Positions 24,519 to 32,157 of a stretch of 32,157 bases of DNA are shown in pieces (positions within the stretch are counted from its first letter, which is position 1; each line of letters begins with the position of its first letter). Both the position numbers and the translations under genes were made by a program. The notes under the pieces were generated by a model. That model saw nothing but the letters and a program-made list of their open reading frames with translations, ran no database searches and was not told the origin of the DNA. The stretch covers positions 1-32,157 of the forward strand of contig CANKZL010000002.1 of NCBI GenBank assembly GCA_947488385.1. The letters are read 5' to 3'. This stretch comes from Acidimicrobiaceae bacterium. GTDB lineage: Bacteria; Actinomycetota; Acidimicrobiia; Acidimicrobiales; Ilumatobacteraceae.

Positions 24519-25421
24519 ATGACCGACACAATTATCTCATCTGCCACAAAAGAAGTTGTGATTGGATTTGGCCGACCATTCGTAATGATCGGTGAGCGAA
24601 TCAACCCAACAGGTCGCAAGATGCTGGCAGCAGAAATGAAAGAGGGCAATTTCAGTCGCGTTGAAGCCGATGCATTGGCTCAAGTTGCTGCTGGTGCTCA
24701 CATGTTGGATGTCAATGCGGGTATCCCGCTTGCAGACGAGCCAGCACTTTTGGCTCGTGCAATCAAATTGGTTCAATCGATCACTGATGTGCCTTTGTCA
24801 ATCGACTCGTCAATTATTGAAGCGCTTGAAGCCGGCCTTGCGGTTTATCAGGGCAAGCCACTTGTCAACTCGGTTACGGGAGAAGATGCAAACCTTGAGC
24901 GGGTGCTTCCACTTGTTGCAAAATACGGCGCCGCTGTTGTGGCAATTTCGAACGATGAAACCGGAATCAGCATGGACCCTGATGAGCGTTTTGCTGTGGC
25001 CAAGAAGATCGTTCAACGCGCAGCCGACCACGGAATTCCGGCAAGCGACGTGGTGGTTGATCCTCTCGTGATGCCAATCGGCGCAATGGGCGATGCAGGT
25101 CGCACGGCTTTCAAGATCATTCGCCGTTTGCGTGAAGAACTCAAAGTGAACACAACTTGTGGTGCTTCAAACGTCAGTTTTGGTATTCCGTCGCGCAATA
25201 ACATCACCGGAACTTTCTTGGCGATGGCGATCGGTGCCGGCATGACATCGGCGATCATGAATCCGTTGCACGAAGAAGTAAAGACACTAGTTATGGCCGC
25301 AGACGTGTTGGTCGGAAACGACGAGAATTGTTCGGCATGGATTCGCGCAAATCGTGACCCCAACGAAGTGAACGCAGAGCGCACCGCCCGCAACAGTCGC
25401 GGTCGCCGCAGAACCGAGTAA
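24519..25421 (+). CDS. Methyltetrahydrofolate:corrinoid methyltransferase (MtgA/AcsE-like)
   Basis: 300 residues, a pterin-binding TIM barrel. Family blocks are MIGERINPTGRKMLAAEM, AAGAHMLDVNAGIP, PLSIDSSIIEALEAGL and NSVTGEDANLERVLPL. Further on come DPLVMPIGAMGD and CGASNVSFG, whose Asn hydrogen-bonds N5 of the pterin in AcsE and MetH. It moves the methyl group from methyl-Co(III) of the corrinoid protein to THF, giving 5-methyl-THF for MetF. A strong ribosome-binding site (AAAGAGGAAAG at 24505-24515) suggests high expression. The C-terminus extends beyond the barrel with an Arg-rich tail (SRGRRRTE), a feature shared with several neighbours. A dihydropteroate synthase role is excluded by the methyltransferase-type motifs and context. 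Confidence 0.93.
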   Translation: MTDTIISSATKEVVIGFGRPFVMIGERINPTGRKMLAAEMKEGNFSRVEADALAQVAAGAHMLDVNAGIPLADEPALLARAIKLVQSITDVPLSIDSSIIEALEAGLAVYQGKPLVNSVTGEDANLERVLPLVAKYGAAVVAISNDETGISMDPDERFAVAKKIVQRAADHGIPASDVVVDPLVMPIGAMGDAGRTAFKIIRRLREELKVNTTCGASNVSFGIPSRNNITGTFLAMAIGAGMTSAIMNPLHEEVKTLVMAADVLVGNDENCSAWIRANRDPNEVNAERTARNSRGRRRTE

Positions 25422-25430
25422 CAAAAAACC

Positions 25431-27449
25431 ATGGAGCGGCGCGTTGTCTTTACCCCGTCGGGGTTGGACGGCGTCGTGCCTGACGGCGTAACTGTTCTCG
25501 ATGCTGCTCGTCAATTGGGTGTCGACATTGATTCTGTTTGTGGTGGTCGCGGAATATGCGGTCGCTGTCAGATCACTCCTTCAAATGGAGTCTTTGCAAA
25601 GTGGGGGATAACTGCAACCGAGACTTCGCTGTCTGGGTTGGCAGAAACTGAAACTAACTATCGGGCTAAGCGTGCATTGGTCCCAGGTAATCGACTTGGG
25701 TGTGCGGCGCGAATTTGTGGCGATGTTGTAATTGACATTCCAGCGATTAGTCAGGTGCATCGTCAAATCGTGCGAAAAGATTTAGATCTAGATCCGATAA
25801 TCGTCGACCCGAGTTTCAGCTTGTTTTATTTGACCATCCCTGAAGCGCAACTTGGTGATTCGGTGAGCGCTGCCGATGCTTTATCTAACGCAGTTGCAGC
25901 ACAACATAAGCGCAAAGCACCTGAAGTTGCTAGACGGGCCTTGAATACGTTGCACTCGGCGATGGCAAAAGCCGAAGGCGAAGTGACGGTTGCAGTTCGA
26001 CACACTGACGGCGCAGATCAAATCGTTGCTGCTTGGCCAGGTTTCGTTGATGCTGCATACGGAATTGCAGTTGACGTGGGCTCGACAACAGTTGCTGGAC
26101 ACCTTTGCGAATTATTGACCGGAGAAATTGTCGGCAGCTACGGATTGATGAACCCACAAATTCGATTCGGCGAAGACCTGATGAGTCGCGTTTCGTTTGT
26201 AATGATGAACCCGGGTGGCGAAGTTGAGTTGACAAATGCAATTCGAGCAGCACTTAACGACTTGATTGCCAACTTGGTGAAAAATGCTGGCATTACTAAG
26301 TCGAATGTCCTCGAAATCACGATCGTCGGTAACCCGATTATGCACCACATAGTTTTAGGAATTGACCCAACGCCGTTGGGTATGGCCCCGTTCGTTTTGG
26401 CAACAAACGAATCAGTGAGCGGGTGGGCAAACGAACTTGATTTAGATTTGCCCAACGCCGCGTATTACGTCGGTCCGTGCATCGCTGGCCACGTGGGTGC
26501 TGATACTGCGGCCGCAATTTTGGCCGAAGGTCCGCATCGCTCGAAAGAAATGCAATTGCTCGTCGATATCGGCACAAACGCTGAAATTGTTTTAGGAAAT
26601 ACGAGTCATCAATTTGCTGCATCAAGCCCTACGGGTCCTGCATTTGAAGGCGCTCAGATCAGTGCCGGACAAAGAGCCACAGCGGGAGCTATCGAGCACG
26701 TACGAATTGATCGAACGACACTTGAGCCTCGCGTGAAAGTGATCGGTTCAGAATTATGGAGCAACGAGCCAGGTTTTATTGAGTCACTCGGCGACACTGT
26801 TGTAACCGGAGTTTGTGGTTCAGGCATTATTGAAGTAATCGCCGAAATGTATTTGAGCGGAATTATCGATACCGATGGCGTCGTGCGAGGTGAACTGACT
26901 TCGAAGTCAAGCCGAATTGTTAGCGATGAGAGAACCTTCTCATATTTGTTTTATGAACATGGCGATACCAAGTTGTACGTAACACAAAACGACGTTCGTG
27001 CGATTCAGTTGGCAAAGGCCGCGTTGCGCGCAGGTATTGATCTTCTCGTTGAGCACGCGGGCAACCCAGTTGTGCACGACATTCGTCTTGCGGGCGCTTT
27101 CGGTGCGCACATTGATCCGGTTTATGCGATGGTTCTCGGGCTTGTGCCGGATTGTCCGGTTGCAGGTGTTCGTGCAGTCGGAAATGCTGCAGGCGCCGGA
27201 GCCGTGCAGTCGCTTTTGTCGCGTAAGTTGCGTCAAGAAATGGAAGACACGGTGCGCAAAGTTACAAAAATTGAAACTGCAACTGAGCCAAGATTTCAAC
27301 AATTGTTTGTCGAAGCAATGGCGTTTCCGCATAAGACGGCTCTGGCGCCGAACTTGGCAAAGGTGATTGACCTGCCTGCGCGAGACGTATCTTCTGCCGA
27401 CGGTCAAGGTCGAGGCCCGTCTCGGTCGGGTCGCCGTCGCAGACCTTAG
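25431..27449 (+). CDS. Reductive activator of corrinoid proteins (RACE/RamA-like, DUF4445)
   Basis: 672 residues. Residues 1-105 are a [2Fe-2S] ferredoxin domain with Cys37, 43 and 46 (SVCGGRGICGRC) and Cys91 (GNRLGCAARI). A linker follows, then an ASKHA ATPase domain from about residue 205, with YGIAVDVGSTTVAGHL, VGNPIMHHIVLGI, HVGADTAAAIL, LLVDIGTNAEIVLG and the late LAGAFGAHIDP. Family members use ATP to reduce accidentally oxidised Co(II) back to Co(I), which matters most in oxygen-exposed cells. It starts nine bases after the methyl-THF:corrinoid methyltransferase and precedes the MttB gene. The final residues (SRSGRRRRP) form another basic tail. It lacks the C-terminal two-[4Fe-4S] arrangement of archaeal RamA, as expected for the bacterial type. 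Confidence 0.93.
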   Translation: MERRVVFTPSGLDGVVPDGVTVLDAARQLGVDIDSVCGGRGICGRCQITPSNGVFAKWGITATETSLSGLAETETNYRAKRALVPGNRLGCAARICGDVVIDIPAISQVHRQIVRKDLDLDPIIVDPSFSLFYLTIPEAQLGDSVSAADALSNAVAAQHKRKAPEVARRALNTLHSAMAKAEGEVTVAVRHTDGADQIVAAWPGFVDAAYGIAVDVGSTTVAGHLCELLTGEIVGSYGLMNPQIRFGEDLMSRVSFVMMNPGGEVELTNAIRAALNDLIANLVKNAGITKSNVLEITIVGNPIMHHIVLGIDPTPLGMAPFVLATNESVSGWANELDLDLPNAAYYVGPCIAGHVGADTAAAILAEGPHRSKEMQLLVDIGTNAEIVLGNTSHQFAASSPTGPAFEGAQISAGQRATAGAIEHVRIDRTTLEPRVKVIGSELWSNEPGFIESLGDTVVTGVCGSGIIEVIAEMYLSGIIDTDGVVRGELTSKSSRIVSDERTFSYLFYEHGDTKLYVTQNDVRAIQLAKAALRAGIDLLVEHAGNPVVHDIRLAGAFGAHIDPVYAMVLGLVPDCPVAGVRAVGNAAGAGAVQSLLSRKLRQEMEDTVRKVTKIETATEPRFQQLFVEAMAFPHKTALAPNLAKVIDLPARDVSSADGQGRGPSRSGRRRRP

Positions 27450-27471
27450 GTCGGCGTGGCAGAATAGAAAC

Positions 27472-29010
27472 ATGTCTGAAGTAACACGCACAAAACGGTC
27501 TGGAGGGCGAGCAGGTCGCCAAACCTTGAGAACTTCACACGAGCCTGATCGTGATGCTTTTATTACTCGGTTGATCAAGCCATACGAACTTGTTTCTGAT
27601 GAAGGTCTAGAAATTATTGAGCACAATGCCGACACAATTCTTGAAGAAGTTGGCATTGAAGTTCGCGACTATCCGTCGGCTATCAAGCGTTTCAAAGATG
27701 CTGGTGCAGATGTAGACGGCACGCGGGTGCGCTTTCCTCGAGGTATGTGTCGGCAAGTAGTTTCTGCAACTGCACCGCGCGTCTACACACAACACGCCCG
27801 TAATCCGATTAACAATGTGCAAATCGGTGGCGATGCAACAGTGTTCGCGCCTAACTACGGTTCGCCATTTGCTTTCGACCTTGACAACGGTCGCCGCTAT
27901 GCGACCATCACCGATTTTCAAAACTTCGTAAAACTTGCCTACATGTCGCCGCGCATGCACCATTCGGGTGGCACGGTGTGTGAACCAGTTGATATTCCGG
28001 TGAGCAAGCGTCACCTCGACATGGTTTACGCTCACATTAAATACAGCGACAAAGGTTTTATGGGTTCGGTAACTGCTGGTGAGCGTGCTCAAGACAGTGT
28101 CGAAATGGCACGCATTGGTTTTGGTGGAGACTTGCAAGACCGAACTGTGATGACGAGTTTGATTAATGCTTCGTCGCCACTTGTTTGGGACGCGTCGATG
28201 CTCGCTTCAGCTGAGGTTTACGCAACAAATAATCAAGCCACGATTATTACTCCATTTATTTTGGCCGGAGCTATGGCTCCATCTACTTCTGCAGGTGTCG
28301 CCACACAAACTTTGGCTGAAGCACTCGCCGGAATGATGTTCACTCAACTTGTTCGACCAGGCGCACCCGTAATTTTGGGATCATTCGCCTCGTCAATGTC
28401 AATGCAAACTGGTGCACCAACGTTTGGTACCCCTGAACCGGCGATTGTGCTTTACACAATGGCGGCTCTTGCGCGCCGACTCGGTGTGCCGTTTCGCTCG
28501 GGTGGTTCGTTGACCGCATCCAAACTTCCAGACGCGCAGGCTGCATATGAAAGTGCATCAACCTTGATTCCGACGTTGATGGCGGGCACGAACTTCGTTT
28601 TGCACGCAGCAGGTTGGCTCGAGGGTGGCTTAGCAATTGGTTACGAAAAGTTTATTTTGGACGACGACCAACTCGGCATGATGGCAACATTTGCAAAAGG
28701 CTTAGACATCTCACCAAACGGTCAAGCTCTCGATGCAATTCGCGAAAACCCACCAGGCAATCATTTCTTGGGCACTGCGCACACCTTGGCAAACTTCGAG
28801 TCGGCGTTTTATCGTTCGACAACGTCAGACAACTCAAGTTACGAACAGTGGCTTGAAGATGGTGGCGATGACTCGGCCAAGCGAGCCAACCGGATGTGGA
28901 AAGAACGGCTTGCGAACTATGTCGCACCGCCTCTAGACGACGCGATTGATGAAGAACTAAAAGAATATGTGACTAAGCGCAAAAATGAGTTGCCAGACAC
29001 GTTTGGCTAA
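27472..29010 (+). CDS. MttB-family (non-pyrrolysine) betaine/methylamine:corrinoid methyltransferase
   Basis: 512 residues from the ATG at 27472; longer in-frame starts lie inside the activase gene and are rejected. Blocks shared with the family are IITPFILAGAMAP, LAGMMFTQLVRPGAPV, TGAPTFGTPEPA, DAQAAYESAS and LHAAGWLEGGLAIGYEKF. No TAG occurs in frame, so this is the pyrrolysine-free type, typified by glycine betaine methyltransferase MtgB. The N-terminal extension is basic (TRTKRSGGRAGRQTLR). Immediate neighbours (corrinoid protein, methyl-THF methyltransferase, activase, MetF) form a full methyl-transfer set, and a choline-dehydrogenase-like gene upstream makes glycine betaine the leading substrate candidate. 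Carnitine, proline betaine or other quaternary amines remain possible. Confidence 0.93.
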   Translation: MSEVTRTKRSGGRAGRQTLRTSHEPDRDAFITRLIKPYELVSDEGLEIIEHNADTILEEVGIEVRDYPSAIKRFKDAGADVDGTRVRFPRGMCRQVVSATAPRVYTQHARNPINNVQIGGDATVFAPNYGSPFAFDLDNGRRYATITDFQNFVKLAYMSPRMHHSGGTVCEPVDIPVSKRHLDMVYAHIKYSDKGFMGSVTAGERAQDSVEMARIGFGGDLQDRTVMTSLINASSPLVWDASMLASAEVYATNNQATIITPFILAGAMAPSTSAGVATQTLAEALAGMMFTQLVRPGAPVILGSFASSMSMQTGAPTFGTPEPAIVLYTMAALARRLGVPFRSGGSLTASKLPDAQAAYESASTLIPTLMAGTNFVLHAAGWLEGGLAIGYEKFILDDDQLGMMATFAKGLDISPNGQALDAIRENPPGNHFLGTAHTLANFESAFYRSTTSDNSSYEQWLEDGGDDSAKRANRMWKERLANYVAPPLDDAIDEELKEYVTKRKNELPDTFG

Positions 29011-29032
29011 TAAAAGCCTCTAGTATTTCGGC

Positions 29033-29908
29033 ATGTCCATATTTTCCAGACTTAGTAAAACCTCACTTCGAGTAACGCCGGCGGTCAAGACGCTGGTCGG
29101 AAACATGCGCTACGAGTTGATTCCGATGAAGAGTATCGAACAAGGAATTCTCGACTTGCCAGCAGGCGCCCCAGTGTCGGTGACTTGTTCGCCAGTCAAA
29201 GGGATCTCGGCGACGCAAGAAATTTCGGCTCGTTTGATCGCATCAGGTCACGAAGTTGTGCCGCACTTTGCTGCGCGGCTTGTTGAATCGCGTGATCATG
29301 TGCAAAAGCTTGCAACTTGGGTGCGCGAGCAGGGGATCAAAGAAGTTTTTTTGATTGCAGGCGACGCAGAGCAACCAGCCGGACCATACACAGACGGCGT
29401 TGAGTTGCTGCGCGACTTTCTAGACAGCAATAGCGGTGTTGAGCGTGTTGGGTTTGGAAGCTACCCAGACGGTCATGCGTTCATCAGTCGCGAAGATTTG
29501 AGCACAGCATTGCATCACAAACAGAAATTATTGCAAGAGGCTGGCGTTCAAGGTCTTGCTTCGACTCAAATGTGTTTTGATATCGCGTTGATTCGTTCTT
29601 GGTTGAAACAAGAGCGCAACAACGGTTTCACAATGCCAATTCAGCTGGGTGTGCCGGGTGTTGTTGATCGCACACGATTGATGAGTCTTGGTGTGCGAGT
29701 TGGTGTTGGTGCCTCGATGCGTTATTTGAGCAAGAACCGCGCATCAATTATGAAAATGCTCTCACCAGCCGGCTATGACCCAACTGAGCTTGTGGCTGGT
29801 TTGGCCAAAGATGCAAAAGAATTGAACATTGTCGGTCTGCATTCGTTCACTTTCAATAGCGTTGCTGATACTGCAGCCTGGCAACGTGAGGTAATGGCAA
29901 GTCAGTGA
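29033..29908 (+). CDS. Methylenetetrahydrofolate reductase-like protein
   Basis: 291 residues, a TIM barrel of the MetF superfamily. YELIPMKSIEQGI replaces the usual FEFFPPK-type N-terminal strand. VTCSPVKGISATQEISARL, HEVVPHFAARLV, KEVFLIAGDAEQPAGPYTDG and FGSYPDGHAF then follow the family pattern. It would oxidise 5-methyl-THF from the corrinoid route to 5,10-methylene-THF, which FolD takes on. The sequence is divergent, like the short non-canonical reductases of actinobacteria, so its flavin and NAD(P)H requirements are open. It starts 22 bases after the MttB gene and overlaps the next gene by four bases (GTGA). The gene name metF would imply biosynthetic use and is left out. Confidence 0.85.
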   Translation: MSIFSRLSKTSLRVTPAVKTLVGNMRYELIPMKSIEQGILDLPAGAPVSVTCSPVKGISATQEISARLIASGHEVVPHFAARLVESRDHVQKLATWVREQGIKEVFLIAGDAEQPAGPYTDGVELLRDFLDSNSGVERVGFGSYPDGHAFISREDLSTALHHKQKLLQEAGVQGLASTQMCFDIALIRSWLKQERNNGFTMPIQLGVPGVVDRTRLMSLGVRVGVGASMRYLSKNRASIMKMLSPAGYDPTELVAGLAKDAKELNIVGLHSFTFNSVADTAAWQREVMASQ

Positions 29909-31200
29909 AAACCGATGCAGTTGTAATTGGCGCGGGAGTCATTGGCGGCGCAGTTGCGTTAGAGCTCGCAAAAGCCGGTCGTTCGGTAGTGATCGTTGAC
30001 AAGGGTTCGGCGGCTGGAGCCGGCTCGACGTCTGCGTCATCGGCAATCATTCGGTTCAGCTATTCAACTCTTGATGCTGTGTTGATGGCGTGGGAGTCGG
30101 CAACAGTCTGGGAAAACTGGGCAGAGTATCTCGGTGTGGTTGACCCCGACGGAATGGCAAAATTTATTCGCACTGGCTATCTGGTGTACCGCACCGAGGG
30201 ATACGACGGCGAAACCGTGCGCAAAATTTGGGACGAAATCGGAATCCCATACGACATATTGACTGCCGATGAGTTGCGCAAGAAGTTCCCCGCACTTGAT
30301 GCCGGCAGCTACTGGCCACCAAAGACGATCGATGATCCTGCCTTTGGTGACGACGCAGTGGGCGAGTTGTCGGGTCTTTACGATCCACTCAGCGGTTTCA
30401 TGGATGACCCGATGTTGGCGGCGCACAACTTGGTGAACGCAGCGAAAGCACATGGCGCGCAAACTCGATTCAAAGAAGAAGTTGTTGCGATTGATAATGA
30501 CGGCAAGAAAATTACTGGCGTAACACTGGCTAGTGGTGAAAAAATCGAAGCTGCAATTGTTGTCAATGCGGCAGGTCCGCATGCGAGCAAAATAAATCGC
30601 ATGGCCGGAGTTGCCGAAGAAATGAATATTCGACATCGCCCATTGCGCCAAGAGGTCTATGTGGCCCCTGCTCCAAAGGGATTCAAACTTGAAGACGACG
30701 CACCAATCGTGGCTGACCTAGATACGGGCATCTACTTCAGGCCTCATCCGGGCGGAACATTGAATCTCGGCGGTACTGAGCCAGCATGTGATGACCTGCA
30801 CTGGATCGAGGACGCCGACGATTGGCGTCAAGAAACGACCGTTGAAATCTGGGAGACGATGATGTTGCGTCTTGCGCGACGAATGCCCGAATTCGGCGTG
30901 CCGGTTTCACCATCAGGAATTGGCGCTCTCTACGACGCGACTGACGACTGGGTGCCGATTTACGATCGCTCGAGCATCGACGGTTTCTATATGGCTTGCG
31001 GCACGAGCGGTAATCAATTTAAGAACGCTCCGCTTGCGGCGATTTTTATTCGGTTGTTGATTGAAGCTTCCGAAGCTGGCAAGAATCACGACGATGAGCC
31101 AATTCAATACGTTGGTCCACGTTCTGGAAAAACTATAAACATTGGCGCGTTCTCGCGTTTGCGGCAAGCCTTGGTTACTTCTGGAACGGTGATGGGCTAA
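29905..31200 (+). CDS. DAO-family FAD oxidoreductase (sarcosine/N-methyl amino acid oxidase-like)
   Basis: 431 residues from a GTG at 29905 overlapping the previous stop. The FAD motif GAGVIGGAVALELAKAG is at residues 8-24, followed by ADELRKKFPALDAG, VVNAAGPHASKIN, RHPLRQEVYVAP and GIYFRPHPGGTLNLGGTE. A C-terminal GFYMACGTSGNQFKNAP closes the FAD site. The length and single-domain layout match sarcosine oxidase or dimethylglycine oxidase-like proteins without the GcvT part. A likely task is oxidation of dimethylglycine or sarcosine left after methyl transfer. It differs from the two-domain dehydrogenase at 3301-5829. Other N-alkyl amino acids are possible substrates. Confidence 0.85.
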   Translation: MKTDAVVIGAGVIGGAVALELAKAGRSVVIVDKGSAAGAGSTSASSAIIRFSYSTLDAVLMAWESATVWENWAEYLGVVDPDGMAKFIRTGYLVYRTEGYDGETVRKIWDEIGIPYDILTADELRKKFPALDAGSYWPPKTIDDPAFGDDAVGELSGLYDPLSGFMDDPMLAAHNLVNAAKAHGAQTRFKEEVVAIDNDGKKITGVTLASGEKIEAAIVVNAAGPHASKINRMAGVAEEMNIRHRPLRQEVYVAPAPKGFKLEDDAPIVADLDTGIYFRPHPGGTLNLGGTEPACDDLHWIEDADDWRQETTVEIWETMMLRLARRMPEFGVPVSPSGIGALYDATDDWVPIYDRSSIDGFYMACGTSGNQFKNAPLAAIFIRLLIEASEAGKNHDDEPIQYVGPRSGKTINIGAFSRLRQALVTSGTVMG

Positions 31201-31207
31201 TTCGCGA

Positions 31208-32157
31208 ATGCGAACTTCGCTTAGCGATTTAATCGCAACCGGAAAAATAATTCTCGCCGATGGTGCGACTGGTACAAACTATTTTGAACTTGGCTTGACA
31301 TCAGGTGAGCCACCAGAGTTTTGGCTTGACTCACACCCCGAACGTGTGACTGGTTTGCATCAACAATTTGTTGACGCGGGTGCAGACATTATTCTGACCA
31401 ACACATTCGGCGCGAATCGCCATCGTTTGAAACTGCACAACGCCCAAGCGCGTACATACGAACTTGCCAAGAAGGCGGCTGAGCTTGCGCGAAACGTCGC
31501 CGACTCATGCGCGCGGCCAGTTGTCGTGGCTGGCTCGGTTGGTCCGACTGGCGAATTGTTTGACCCACTCGGTGCGCTGACACATGATGAGGCCGTCGAC
31601 ACTTTTGAAGAACAGATCCGTGGATTAAAAGACGGAGGCGCGGATGTTGCATGGATCGAAACAATGTCGGCGATCGAAGAGGTTCGTGCAGCAGCTCAGG
31701 CTGCGATCAACGTGGGCATGCCATATGTGGCGACATGCAGTTTTGATACGGCTGGTCGCACGATGATGGGTCTGAAACCAGATGGCTTGGCAAATGTTTT
31801 TGCTGATCTGGCGGTGCCTCCGGTTGCCATGGGTGCAAATTGTGGCGTCGGCGCATCTGACATTTTGGTTACAGCACTCGAGATGGGTGCGACTGCCGAC
31901 CATGCGCACATTCCATTGATAACCAAAGGCAACTGTGGTATTCCACGATTTGAAGGAATTGAAATCAAATATTCTGGAACACCTGAACTGATGTCGAAAT
32001 ATGCCGACATGGCGGTGAATGCAGGAGTGCGAATCGTGGGTGGCTGTTGCGGAACTTCACCAAAACATCTTGCGGCGATGCGTCAAGCGATTGATAATCA
32101 TGTTGAGGGGCCACGACCGACTATCGAATCAATTATTCAAAATATTGGCCCGCTGAC
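31208..32157 (+). CDS. Betaine/homocysteine S-methyltransferase family protein, 3' end outside window
   Basis: 316 codons visible. The homocysteine-binding barrel starts at ILADGATGTNYFELGL, with ILTNTFGANRHRL, AGSVGPTGELFDPLG and WIETMSAIEEVRAA. The zinc ligands are Cys212 (GANCGVG) and Cys280-Cys281 (VGGCCGTSPKH), all present. The domain is nearly complete; what follows in the next window may be only a tail. Family members transfer a methyl group from glycine betaine, dimethylsulfoniopropionate or S-methylmethionine to homocysteine. The neighbouring dimethylglycine and corrinoid genes favour betaine, giving a second methyl exit from betaine besides MttB. It starts seven bases after the DAO-family gene in the same train. 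Confidence 0.88.
   Translation, partial: MRTSLSDLIATGKIILADGATGTNYFELGLTSGEPPEFWLDSHPERVTGLHQQFVDAGADIILTNTFGANRHRLKLHNAQARTYELAKKAAELARNVADSCARPVVVAGSVGPTGELFDPLGALTHDEAVDTFEEQIRGLKDGGADVAWIETMSAIEEVRAAAQAAINVGMPYVATCSFDTAGRTMMGLKPDGLANVFADLAVPPVAMGANCGVGASDILVTALEMGATADHAHIPLITKGNCGIPRFEGIEIKYSGTPELMSKYADMAVNAGVRIVGGCCGTSPKHLAAMRQAIDNHVEGPRPTIESIIQNIGPL

Noticed and set aside
26940-27656. 238-codon minus-strand open frame
   Set aside because: It spans the end of the activase gene and the start of the MttB gene, both well supported, and shows no recognisable protein features.
27472-29010. Pyrrolysine-containing trimethylamine methyltransferase
   Set aside because: Neither MttB paralogue has an in-frame TAG, and no pyl genes are visible, so the pyrrolysine-free branch applies.

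Overview
The window is a dense catabolic island for methylated amines and one-carbon units. It holds 22 protein-coding genes, and no intergenic gap exceeds about 100 bases. I see no tRNA, rRNA, CRISPR array or insertion sequence. GC content looks near 50 percent and codon use is even throughout. Frequent GTG/TTG starts, ATGA overlaps and a possible leaderless promoter would suit an aquatic actinobacterium (Acidimicrobiia-like), but no phylogenetic marker is present, so this assignment is a guess. Two 2-oxoglutarate/Fe(II) oxygenases imply an organism that meets oxygen.

Left arm (1-6556). A minus-strand operon runs from a dimethylglycine/sarcosine dehydrogenase-like flavoprotein through etfB and etfA into a non-pyrrolysine MttB-family methyltransferase that leaves the window. 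A divergent GntR/FadR-type regulator is separated from it by 70 bases containing a perfect 12-base palindrome and a 9-base direct repeat, probably the operator.

Middle (6570-18338). Five minus-strand genes overlap by 1 to 4 bases: a fused NuoE-NuoF diaphorase, the N-terminal third of a formate dehydrogenase alpha subunit, an isopenicillin-N-synthase-like oxygenase, an alkylsulfatase-like metallo-beta-lactamase-fold protein lacking expected metal ligands, and a large type I sulfatase. The catalytic remainder of the formate dehydrogenase is a separate gene about 4 kb upstream on the same strand. Two plus-strand genes (a second 2OG oxygenase and an MDR oxidoreductase) lie between the two arms of the split gene. 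The catalytic gene carries an in-frame UGA at the selenocysteine position of formate dehydrogenases, followed by a hairpin with the spacing and GGUCU loop of a bacterial SECIS. A split, selenocysteine-containing, NAD-linked formate dehydrogenase is the most striking thing here.

Right arm (18432-32157). A long plus-strand gene train encodes formate-THF ligase, FolD, a choline-dehydrogenase-like GMC oxidoreductase, a corrinoid protein, a DUF1638 protein, a small PF13769-like protein, a methyl-THF:corrinoid methyltransferase, a corrinoid reductive activase, a second MttB-family methyltransferase, a MetF-like reductase, a DAO-family oxidase and a betaine/homocysteine S-methyltransferase cut by the window end.

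Reading the pieces together (inference): choline or another quaternary amine is oxidised to a betaine. Methyl groups leave by MttB/corrinoid to THF, by homocysteine methylation, or oxidatively by the dimethylglycine dehydrogenase feeding ETF. THF-bound C1 units pass through MetF, FolD and Fhs to formate, with ATP gained at Fhs, and formate is oxidised to CO2 by the split selenoenzyme with NADH formation. The sulfatase genes may add a sulfated precursor such as a sulfate ester to the same route. That link is unproven.
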